From Sphingomonas albertensis (GTDB lineage: Bacteria; Pseudomonadota; Alphaproteobacteria; Sphingomonadales; Sphingomonadaceae), in NCBI RefSeq assembly GCF_014358075.1, contig NZ_JACONT010000001.1, positions 62,001-126,000 of the forward strand: a stretch of 64,000 nt of DNA, given 5' to 3'. The notes under the pieces are model-generated. The model saw only the letters and a program-made list of their open reading frames with translations. It did not search any database and was not told where the DNA came from. Shown one piece after another: positions 17,464-24,816 of this stretch (positions are counted from its first letter, which is position 1; every line of letters starts with the position of its first letter). Made by a program: the position numbers and the translations under genes.

Positions 17464-19559
17464 GGCAGCGCGTCCAGATAACGGTGGCCAACCGCGTCTC
17501 CGTCCGGGCGCCGTGTCAGGCCGGGCGTTGGTCTGGACAGCGCGCGCCAGAGTGTGCCGCGCAGCTTCGCGCGGCAGGCGGTGCATGTCGGATCGCGGCG
17601 CAGCGTGTCGATCGCGGCGGACAGTGCGAGCGGATCGGGCACGCGCGCCTCGTTCATGCGCAGCCAGCGCGCAAGTGCGTCCAACCCGCCCGTATCGCTG
17701 CGCGTATCGAGTGCGGCCCAGATCTTGGAGGGGGTCGCATCGATTGGGTCCGCAGCGGTGGACGCGAGCGTGTGCGCGGCCATGTCGGAACGGTCTCCCG
17801 TCAGCCTGCGCGCGAGATCGACGGGGGGCAGCTGCGATCCGGTGCGTGCGAGGAAGATGCGGGTCGCCTGCTGGACCTGTTTGATGAAGCGCAGCGCCTT
17901 GTACGCGAACGGCAGCGCGCGCCTAGGTTCGCCCAGGCGGAGCGCGGTCTCCGATTGGCGCATGTTGTCGAGCGCCTGTCGCAACGTCGCGCGCGTGCCG
18001 GGATCGAGCAGCGTTGCGGCTTCGGATTCGTCGTGGGTGTGGCCATACGTCTCGACGATCACGCTCTCCAGCCCGAATTGCGGTGCCGGGGCAGGAGGCT
18101 CGCCCGCGTGTTGCTCCGCGGGCGGCGCGGCGCCTTCCTCCGCGTCGCTGGTCGGCATCGCGTTGGTCGCGCCACCGCCGACTTCCTCCCCCATAAACTG
18201 GCCGTAGCGCATACGCAGAAGGCGCTGGTCTTCGGCGATCGAGGTCGACCGCGCGAGGAAGCGGTCTGGCACAGGGGGAGGGCGTTCGGCCAGCAGCGCT
18301 TCGGCGTCGATGATGACTTGCCGTTGGCTGCTGAAATAGGCCGGCATCGTGCGGCGGGTCATCGCTTCCAGTCCGCTCTCTGCACCGCTGGCGGGCGGGC
18401 GGCGGAGGATGATTCCGGGGCCGACGACGCGGTGCGGCGCAGGCGAACGAGCGTCGGCGACGGTGAGTTGCGCGACCAGATCGCCGGGTTCGGTGAAGCC
18501 GGTTCCGGCAAGCGCGATGGTCGTCGCGAAAATGCGGCGGCGCGGGTCGCCGGTGCCGCGAACCGGCACGATGCGCTCGCTGAAGCGGACATTCTCGCCC
18601 TCGCCCTGCGCGACGACGATCCGGAGCGACGCGACCGGTTGCACGCCGTAATCGTCCGTCGCCTCAAACGACAGCGACCAACTGCGTTGATCCGGCGACA
18701 TCTGGACGAGCGTCTCGGCGGGCGAGACGAGGCGGATGCGCGGCGGCTGGTCGTCGATGACGTCGATGCGGTGAAGCGGGGGGGCGGGTTGTCCACCCTG
18801 CGCGATCACGCGGTAAAGGAACGCCCGGTCCGCGGTGCGGCTGGCTGTCCATGCCGCGCCGGATTGCGCGAGGGGCGTACGCGTTCCGTCTAGGACTGTG
18901 AGTGAGGCGGCGATGGGTTCGGGCGCGAAGGCGAGCGTCCATTCGAGCCGCGACCCCGCCGGAATGCGCGCGTCGAGCGTACCGAGCGCGCGCGCGGGGA
19001 GGCCGGTATAGGCAGGCGGGACCACCGTCAGGCGCTGCGCCTTCAGCGCCGGAACGCCCGGCCGCGCGACGCCTTCATGCGCCGGCGACAATGCGCCGCC
19101 GGGCTCCGATCGGTCGGGCCAAAGCACGATCGCGGCGATGGCAACGGCGGCGGCGACCCACAGCGCGACGGTCGGTCGGTGCGATCGGGCAAGATACAGA
19201 TCCGGCGCAGGCTGTGTGGCGAGTCTCGCCTCGACCCGGGCGCGTTGCAGGCGCTGGAACGGCGTCAGCGCTGCCGGGTCGGCGAAGAGAAGGTCGGTAC
19301 TGTCCTCCGCGTCGCTTCGCGCGGCGTCGATCGCCCCGATCAGCCAGCGGCGGTCGTAGCGGCGCGCGCGGTTGCGGGCGATCACTACGATCGCGATGGT
19401 GCCGAGCAACGCCAACCCGACGCCTGTCGCCGGGTTGGCCAGGCGCAAACCCAATGCCGCAGTGACGAGGACGATCGGCGTGCCGAGCAGCAAATCGTCG
19501 CGGATCGATTGCGTCCGTGCAGGCTTGGCCCACTCGGTCACCGGCGTCTCGACGCTCAT
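17460..19559 (-). CDS. DUF4175 domain-containing membrane protein
   Basis: This 699-aa protein has its start at 19559 (MSVETPVTEWAKP) overlapping the stop of the BatA-type gene by ATGA. Two spans near the N-terminus (LLLGTPIVLVTAALGL and VGLALLGTIAIVVIA) and a third around residue 140 (TVALWVAAAVAIAAIVLW) anchor it. The rest is periplasmic, with LTVVPPAYTG, DDQPPRIRL and ATDDYGVQPV as family-typical strands. A helical, Arg-rich C-terminal part ends near CTACRAKLRG. DUF4175 proteins occur in alphaproteobacterial MoxR/DUF58/BatA operons. Their role is not known beyond association with envelope maintenance. An upstream in-frame extension would run deep into the previous gene and is rejected. Confidence 0.88.
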   Translation of the reverse strand: MSVETPVTEWAKPARTQSIRDDLLLGTPIVLVTAALGLRLANPATGVGLALLGTIAIVVIARNRARRYDRRWLIGAIDAARSDAEDSTDLLFADPAALTPFQRLQRARVEARLATQPAPDLYLARSHRPTVALWVAAAVAIAAIVLWPDRSEPGGALSPAHEGVARPGVPALKAQRLTVVPPAYTGLPARALGTLDARIPAGSRLEWTLAFAPEPIAASLTVLDGTRTPLAQSGAAWTASRTADRAFLYRVIAQGGQPAPPLHRIDVIDDQPPRIRLVSPAETLVQMSPDQRSWSLSFEATDDYGVQPVASLRIVVAQGEGENVRFSERIVPVRGTGDPRRRIFATTIALAGTGFTEPGDLVAQLTVADARSPAPHRVVGPGIILRRPPASGAESGLEAMTRRTMPAYFSSQRQVIIDAEALLAERPPPVPDRFLARSTSIAEDQRLLRMRYGQFMGEEVGGGATNAMPTSDAEEGAAPPAEQHAGEPPAPAPQFGLESVIVETYGHTHDESEAATLLDPGTRATLRQALDNMRQSETALRLGEPRRALPFAYKALRFIKQVQQATRIFLARTGSQLPPVDLARRLTGDRSDMAAHTLASTAADPIDATPSKIWAALDTRSDTGGLDALARWLRMNEARVPDPLALSAAIDTLRRDPTCTACRAKLRGTLWRALSRPTPGLTRRPDGDAVGHRYLDALP

Positions 19560-20683
19560 GGCGCGATCGCCCGTCGGGCGCGGGTCGCGAGCCAGCGCTC
19601 GACCAGCCATGCGGCGGCGATGACGAGCGCGAACCAGGGTCGCAGATCGCGCGACTGGGTTGCCGGGGGCAGGCCGCCGGGCAGCGGCCGGTACGCGCTC
19701 GCCGCGACGCGCGCCGGTTGCGGTGGAGGCGCGAGCAAGTGCGCGAGGGTCTTCGGGAAGTCGGGCTCTACCAGCGTGGGCATCGCGATCGGGTCGAGCG
19801 ATCGCAGCAGTCGCAGGACGTGGCCCCTGCCCTGCGCCCGCGCTTCGACCAGCGGCGCGCCGGTTTCGTCTTGCCATGCGGGGGCGGTGGGGGCTGCCGC
19901 GATCACCGTATCGCTGGCGACGAGTGCGGTGCCGCCTTGCGCGATCCAGCGCTCGACGGTGGCGGGCAGGGGACCGCGTGCCAGCCAGATCAGCGCCGTT
20001 GTCTTCGGTGGGAGCGCCCGCCCGGGATCGCCGACGTCGGTCGCGAGATCGAGCGCATTGGTTGCCGCCCGGATGTAGCGGGCGCCGGTCGCATGCGCGG
20101 TATCGATGCGCAGGGCGAGGCGGAGCGGCGAGGGCACGGGTCTGCTCGCCGCCATGGCGCCTGGCACGACCTGCCAGCGCACCCGATGCGACACGCGCGG
20201 ACGTTCGGCATCCGCGCCGTCGAGCGTCACGGGGACGACGACGGTAAGCGGCGCCGCCGCAGCGGTCTGGGTGTCGAGTTGGCGGACCAGGCTGCCGACG
20301 GGAACCGCGCGTTGCGGAGCGGGTGTGTCGATCGAGGGAAAGCCGGGAGCTAGCCAAACCGCGCGTGCCTTCGCGTCGCGGGCCACGGTCGCCGGCGCGA
20401 TACCCGGAGCGATTGCCACTACGGGCGTCGCATCCTGGGTGTTCAGGAGCGCCGGTCTGGCTAGGAAGATCGCTAGCAACACGAGCAACAGGATCCGGGT
20501 CGCCAGCAACACCAGTTCGTCGAACTTCGGCCGGTGGCGCGGGCGTGGTTTCTGACGAAGCCAGCGCAGCGCGGCGAAGTCTGTCGGGCGTTGCTCGGTT
20601 CGGCGTGCGAGGTGGAGGACTAGCGGAACGAGGATTGCACCGAGCGCAGCGAGGCCGAGCGGGAGTAGCAGCGTCGGCGTCAT
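19556..20683 (-). CDS. BatA N-terminal domain membrane protein
   Basis: This 375-aa protein opens with the BatA signature: a first span (LLLPLGLAALGAILVPLVLHL), the basic loop ARRTEQRPTDFAALRWL and a second span (LVLLATRILLLVLLAIFLAR). A periplasmic domain with alternating strands follows, and a C-terminal span reads WFALVIAAAWLVERW. No von Willebrand MIDAS motif is visible in the periplasmic part, so it is the VWA-less type of BatA-like protein. The central sequence around ALIWLARGPLP resembles the degenerate amidotransferase-like fold of such proteins. ATGA overlaps join it to both neighbours, so stoichiometric expression with the DUF58 and DUF4175 proteins is likely. It probably receives action from the MoxR ATPase across the membrane. 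Confidence 0.88.
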   Translation of the reverse strand: MTPTLLLPLGLAALGAILVPLVLHLARRTEQRPTDFAALRWLRQKPRPRHRPKFDELVLLATRILLLVLLAIFLARPALLNTQDATPVVAIAPGIAPATVARDAKARAVWLAPGFPSIDTPAPQRAVPVGSLVRQLDTQTAAAAPLTVVVPVTLDGADAERPRVSHRVRWQVVPGAMAASRPVPSPLRLALRIDTAHATGARYIRAATNALDLATDVGDPGRALPPKTTALIWLARGPLPATVERWIAQGGTALVASDTVIAAAPTAPAWQDETGAPLVEARAQGRGHVLRLLRSLDPIAMPTLVEPDFPKTLAHLLAPPPQPARVAASAYRPLPGGLPPATQSRDLRPWFALVIAAAWLVERWLATRARRAIAP

Positions 20684-21594
20684 TCCCCGCCCGCCCGGTT
20701 GCCGGTGCGGCCGAACAGCCGCTGCAACGGCGTGTCGAGCGGCTGGTCGAGGACGAGTTCGGCGTGGCGAATGCCGGCGGCGTCGAGCGCGGCGTGGAGG
20801 CCCGCCTTGGCTTCGGTGAACCGGGTTAGATACTCGGCGCGCAGGGCAGCGCCATCGCCGAGCAGTTCCTCGCCGGTCTCGGGGTCGCGAAACCGGTAGC
20901 CGCCGTCATAGTCGAAATCGCGTTCGCCTACGGTCAGGATCTGGATCCCGAGCACTTCACGGCCCGCTGCCGACAGCCGGCGCGCGAGATCGAGACAAGC
21001 AGAATCGAACCAGTCCGAGAGGATGACGACCAGATCGCGTCGGCCGATGCGCTCCCACAAGGGCGTGAGCTTCGATTCCTCGGGGAAGACGCCTGCCGCC
21101 GCCAGCGCGTGGAGGTCGAGGTGCAGGCGATCGCGGTGCCGGGTGCCGCTCGCCGGACGGGTGAGCGCGATACCCGTGTCGCGCAACGCGGCGAACGCGA
21201 ACCGGTCGCCTTGCGCGAGTGCCAGTTCGGCCAGCGCTGCGGTCAGGCTTTTGCCTGCATCGAGCCGCGAGAAACTAGCGCGGCGCGTGTCCGCCTGCGC
21301 CATCGACGCGCTAGCATCGAGCAGGATCCAGAGTGCGACGGGGCTTTCCCGCTCGGCCTCGCGGACGAAGAACCGGTCCGATCGCGCATAGAGTTTCCAG
21401 TCGATCTGGCGCGGTTCGTCGCCGAACTCGTACGGCCGGTATTGCGCGAATTCGAGACCGGTGCCGCGGCTGTGGCTCGCGTGCAAGCCGATGCCGCGAT
21501 CGCCCACCGCACGCCGGGCGACCAGCGACAGCCCTTTCAACCTGTGCCGGACGTCGGCCGGTATGAGGACGGGCGGTATCAGCGTTTCAGGCAC
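20680..21594 (-). CDS. DUF58 domain-containing protein (VWA-like)
   Basis: This 304-aa cytoplasmic protein is the usual partner of MoxR ATPases. The DUF58 core motif is complete at residues 55-71 (YEFGDEPRQIDWKLYAR). It is followed by a VWA-like strand with a MIDAS-type D-x-S-x-S in LLDASASM (residues 93-97). Unlike many DUF58 proteins it has no N-terminal membrane spans. The start is a GTG at 21594, which lies inside the end of the MoxR gene (8-base overlap), indicating coupled translation. By analogy with MoxR/VWA pairs it probably acts as a metal-dependent adaptor that carries MoxR to its client. Confidence 0.92.
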   Translation of the reverse strand: MPETLIPPVLIPADVRHRLKGLSLVARRAVGDRGIGLHASHSRGTGLEFAQYRPYEFGDEPRQIDWKLYARSDRFFVREAERESPVALWILLDASASMAQADTRRASFSRLDAGKSLTAALAELALAQGDRFAFAALRDTGIALTRPASGTRHRDRLHLDLHALAAAGVFPEESKLTPLWERIGRRDLVVILSDWFDSACLDLARRLSAAGREVLGIQILTVGERDFDYDGGYRFRDPETGEELLGDGAALRAEYLTRFTEAKAGLHAALDAAGIRHAELVLDQPLDTPLQRLFGRTGNRAGGE

Positions 21595-22582
21595 CCGGTC
21601 CTCTCACCGCGCCGACGAGCCGGGCGACGACCTCGTCGGGGCTGATACCCTCGGCCTCGGCGGCGAACGACAGGATCAGGCGGTGGCGCAACACCGGCGC
21701 GACAAGCGCGAGGATATCATCGCGGGTCGCGGCAAGCCGCCCCTGGAGCAGCGCCCGCGCCTTCGCGGCGAGCACCAGTGACTGACCCGCGCGGGGCCCC
21801 GCACCCCAGCGGACATAAGTGCGGATCGCGTCCGGCATCCCTTCGCCCGACCGGCTCGCGCGAACGATCCGCGTGATCCAGTCTAGCAGGTCCTCGCTCA
21901 GATGCACGTCGCGCACCCAGCGGCGCAGCACGAGCACGTCCTCTGCGCCGAGCACGCGCGGCACCTTCGCCGTGCGGCTTCCGGTGGTTTGCGCGATGAT
22001 TGCGCGCTCCTCCGGCTCGGTCGGATAGTCGACGCGGACGTGAAGCAGGAAGCGGTCGAGCTGCGCCTCGGGCAGCGGATAGGTGCCAGCCTGCTCGATC
22101 GGATTCTGCGTCGCCAGCACGAAGAACGGATCGGGCAGCGTATAGGTGGTGCCGCCGTAGCTGACGGTGCGCTCCTGCATCGCCTCCAGCAGCGCTGCCT
22201 GGGTCTTTGGGGGCGTGCGATTGAGTTCGTCGGCGAGCAGCAGGTTGGTGAAGATCGGGCCTTGCTGGAAGCGGAAATGGCGCTTGCCGGTGCCGTGGTC
22301 CTCTTCGAGCAATTCGGTACCGAGAATGTCGCTCGGCATCAGGTCGGGCGTGAACTGGACGCGACGGAAGTCCAGCTCCAGCGCTTCGCCGAGCGACCGC
22401 ACCAGCAGCGTCTTGCCGAGACCGGGAACGCCTTCCATCAGGCAGTGCCCGCCGGCGATCAGCGCGATCAGCAATTGCTCGACGACGGCCTCCTGCCCGA
22501 CGATTGCCTGGCCGATCGCGGCGCGCAGATCGCCCAGCTTGGCCAGTTGCGCGGAAATGTCGGTTTCGGTGATGTTGGTCAT
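21587..22582 (-). CDS. MoxR family AAA+ ATPase
   Basis: This 331-aa ATPase has Walker A GVPGLGKT (residues 51-58) and Walker B LLLADE (114-119). It also has the MoxR-specific segment LNRTPPKTQAALLEAM, sensor 1 in FFVLATQNP, and LPEAQLDRF with the arginine finger. MoxR proteins are chaperone-like ATPases that insert cofactors or remodel proteins together with VWA or DUF58 partners. The gene heads the tightest part of the block. The DUF58 gene overlaps it by 8 bases, and the DUF4159 gene ends 25 bases upstream of its ATG, where GAGAG may serve as ribosome site. The length is normal for the family. Confidence 0.96.
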   Translation of the reverse strand: MTNITETDISAQLAKLGDLRAAIGQAIVGQEAVVEQLLIALIAGGHCLMEGVPGLGKTLLVRSLGEALELDFRRVQFTPDLMPSDILGTELLEEDHGTGKRHFRFQQGPIFTNLLLADELNRTPPKTQAALLEAMQERTVSYGGTTYTLPDPFFVLATQNPIEQAGTYPLPEAQLDRFLLHVRVDYPTEPEERAIIAQTTGSRTAKVPRVLGAEDVLVLRRWVRDVHLSEDLLDWITRIVRASRSGEGMPDAIRTYVRWGAGPRAGQSLVLAAKARALLQGRLAATRDDILALVAPVLRHRLILSFAAEAEGISPDEVVARLVGAVRGPGA

Positions 22583-22607
22583 CGGAGTACTCTCGGGCAG
22601 GTCTGCG

Positions 22608-23303
22608 TCAGACGGTCAGCGCGTACATGACGATGTTGACGCCGAACTTGGTGTTGTCCTGCGCGAGAAAGCGCTTGTTGCGCCAGTCGTAATCCCATTC
22701 GCACCCGTAATCCTTGTTGCTGTACAGCAGGCCGAGCCGGCCATCGATGGTGACGCCCTTGAGGTAATCATGGACGAGGTCGTCTCCCCAGCCGTTCAAT
22801 TCGAACGTCGTCGCAGGCGGGCCGGTAAATTTGAAGAAGCTCGTGTAGATCGGATGCTTCGGCGGCAGCTTCTGCAGCGCGCGGGGACCGAAGATCTTGG
22901 TCATCTGCCGTTCGAAAGACTGCGCGAACAGGCCGTCGATATCGTGGTTGCAATCGTCGACCAGCACGAACCCGCCATTACGGACATAGCGCTCGAAGTT
23001 GCGGCGTTCGGCAGGCGAGAATTCGACCAGCTTGTGCCCGGCCATGTAGCAGAATGGCGCGGTCAGCATCTTCGGGTCGGCGAGCGCGACGACGCGTTCC
23101 TTCGGATCGACGCGCAGGTTTGTGTAATCGATCAGCGAGGTGATGATGTTGGACGGCATCCGCTGGTCGACGTCCCAGTCGCCGGATTGATAGCGCAGCC
23201 GCGTGAACCAGAAATCATAAGCGCCGGCGGCGGTCGCTGCGCGCGGGAGCGCCGCGCTGGCAAGGCCTGCGCCCATGAGCTTGAGGAAATCCTGGCGAGT
23301 CAT
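22608..23303 (-). CDS. DUF4159 domain-containing exported protein
   Basis: This 231-aa protein begins MTRQDFLKLMGAGLASAALPRAATA, a signal peptide built like a Tat signal but with R-Q where R-R is expected. The mature part shows DUF4159 features: FWFTRLRYQSGDWDVDQ, then NYTNLR-like strands, then PFCYMAGHKLVEF, then GGFVLVDDCNHD and HPIYTSFF. DUF4159 is thought to have a class I amidotransferase-like fold. No function is established. It commonly sits beside MoxR/DUF58/BatA genes, as here. ATG at 23303 is chosen; a GTG directly before it is the alternative. The ribosome site is poor, and a long inverted repeat lies just upstream. Confidence 0.88.
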   Translation of the reverse strand: MTRQDFLKLMGAGLASAALPRAATAAGAYDFWFTRLRYQSGDWDVDQRMPSNIITSLIDYTNLRVDPKERVVALADPKMLTAPFCYMAGHKLVEFSPAERRNFERYVRNGGFVLVDDCNHDIDGLFAQSFERQMTKIFGPRALQKLPPKHPIYTSFFKFTGPPATTFELNGWGDDLVHDYLKGVTIDGRLGLLYSNKDYGCEWDYDWRNKRFLAQDNTKFGVNIVMYALTV

Positions 23304-23339
23304 CACGCCGCGTGGTTTTGTTGTATTATGCGAGTGGCC

Positions 23340-23443
23340 GTTCCCCGGCGAAGGCCGGGGCCCAGTTGGAATGGCGTTCGTAACGCCGGGCCACTCTTAC
23401 TTAGCCACGTCCCCCAACTGGGCCCCGGCCTTCGCCGGGGAAC
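23340..23443. repeat. 30-bp perfect inverted repeat (REP/MITE-like palindrome)
   Basis: The arms at 23340-23369 and 23414-23443 are exact reverse complements. Each holds the core CCCCGGCGAAGGCCGGGG, and a 44-base loop contains a small hairpin GGCGTT-CGT-AACGCC. It lies downstream of the TldE-like gene and upstream of DUF4159. Such GC-rich palindromes are typical of dispersed repetitive extragenic elements in sphingomonads. As RNA it would fold very stably and could separate expression of the two halves of the gene block. I saw no second copy in this window. Confidence 0.75.
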
Positions 23444-23466
23444 AGAAATTTGGGAAACGGCCAAGA

Positions 23467-24801
23467 TCAAACCGCGTCCGACAGCGAGGTGAAGGTGAAG
23501 TCGCGCAGTTTCATCGGCGGGATCATCATCACGAGCGAGCTCTCGTCTCCGGCGACGCGGACCGGTTTGCCGAGCTCGTCGATGTTGTTGAGCATGATCA
23601 CCGGGCTCTCGTTGAAGCGGAAGTTCTTCACCGGATATTTGATCTCGCCATTCTCGATATAGAACGTCCCGTCGCGCGTCAGGCCGGTCAGCAGCACGGT
23701 TTGCGGATCGACCATGCGGATGTACCAGGTGCGCGAGACGAGGATGCCGCGCTCGGTACCGCGGATCAGGTCGGCGGTCGACTTGGTGCCGCCCGCCATC
23801 AGCAGATTGCCCGGCGATCCGACTGCGCGCTTGCCCTGTTTCTGCGCCCAGTAGCGCGAGTAGTTGAGGTTCACGATCTTGCCGTCCTTGATGATCGGCA
23901 TCGCCTCGCGTGGGAGACCCTCGTCGTCCCACGGCATCACCGCGGCGCCGGGTGCCCAGGGGTCGGCGGTGAAATTGACGCGCGGATCATAGACCTGCTC
24001 GCCGACCTTGTTGCCGCCGCCCTTCTTCGACAGGAAGCTGCGCCCCTCGTCCGCCTGGCGCGCATCGAAGAAGTTCATCATGAAACTGATGAGCCCCGCC
24101 GCTGCCGCGGGTTCGAGGATTACGGTGTATTTGCCGGGCTCGAGCGCGCGCGCGTCGACCGAGGCCGAGGCCTTGCGGATCCCGGTGCGGATGTCGGTGG
24201 ACGCGCTGAAAGCCGACGAGTCCTGGAGGCTGCGGCCGACCCAGCCCGAGCCGCGGCCATCTTCGGAGCGGACGGTGCAGGTGTAATCCATCGACGAGGC
24301 ACGCTGGTACCCGAAATTGCCCTTCGAATTGGCGAACGCGACATAGCTCTGGCCGTCCTGCAGGAACCCGGCAGCGATCAGTTTCTGGGCCTTGCACGCG
24401 GTGATCGAGTCCCCGGCGACCTTGGCGCGATATTCGGGATCGATCGCGGCGGTCGCGGCGCTGAACGTCGGCGACGGCTTGTAGACCTGCTTGGCGACCG
24501 CGGGGACGAACTCGGGGTTCTCGGGCGCGAGCCGGGCTAGATCTTCGGCGCGGCGTACGACACGTTCGAGCGACGCGTCGTCGAACTGGTTGATTGTCGC
24601 GGTGCCGACGCGCTTGCCGAATGCGACCTGCACGGCGAGGTCCGAATTGGTGATCACGCCGCTGGTCGAGATGTTGTTCAACGCGAACCGGATGTTGCCG
24701 TCGATCGAGCCCGTCAATTGCGCGGTGCATTCGTCGGCCTTCGAAAGCGCGACGACCTTGGTGAGGATGGCGCGCGCCTGCTCTTCGGTGAGGATGCTCA
24801 T
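23467..24801 (-). CDS. TldD/PmbA family protein, TldE-like subunit
   Basis: This 444-aa member of the TldD/PmbA (U62) family has the N-terminal domain (MSILTEEQARAILTKVV to NNISTSGVITNSDLAVQV) and a C-terminal half with YTVILEPAAAAGLISF, MPWDDEGLPREAMPII and YWAQKQGKRAVGSPGNL. The zinc-protease HExxxH motif is absent, as in TldE/PmbA, which is the non-catalytic partner of TldD in E. coli. It has no signal peptide, in contrast to the Tat-tagged TldD-like protein encoded 15 bases upstream. The ribosome site (AGGAG) overlaps the upstream stop region. TldD/TldE cleave and process peptides such as microcin B17 and CcdA. The client here is unknown. Confidence 0.92.
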   Translation of the reverse strand: MSILTEEQARAILTKVVALSKADECTAQLTGSIDGNIRFALNNISTSGVITNSDLAVQVAFGKRVGTATINQFDDASLERVVRRAEDLARLAPENPEFVPAVAKQVYKPSPTFSAATAAIDPEYRAKVAGDSITACKAQKLIAAGFLQDGQSYVAFANSKGNFGYQRASSMDYTCTVRSEDGRGSGWVGRSLQDSSAFSASTDIRTGIRKASASVDARALEPGKYTVILEPAAAAGLISFMMNFFDARQADEGRSFLSKKGGGNKVGEQVYDPRVNFTADPWAPGAAVMPWDDEGLPREAMPIIKDGKIVNLNYSRYWAQKQGKRAVGSPGNLLMAGGTKSTADLIRGTERGILVSRTWYIRMVDPQTVLLTGLTRDGTFYIENGEIKYPVKNFRFNESPVIMLNNIDELGKPVRVAGDESSLVMMIPPMKLRDFTFTSLSDAV

Positions 24802-24816
24802 GACCTGTATCTCCTA

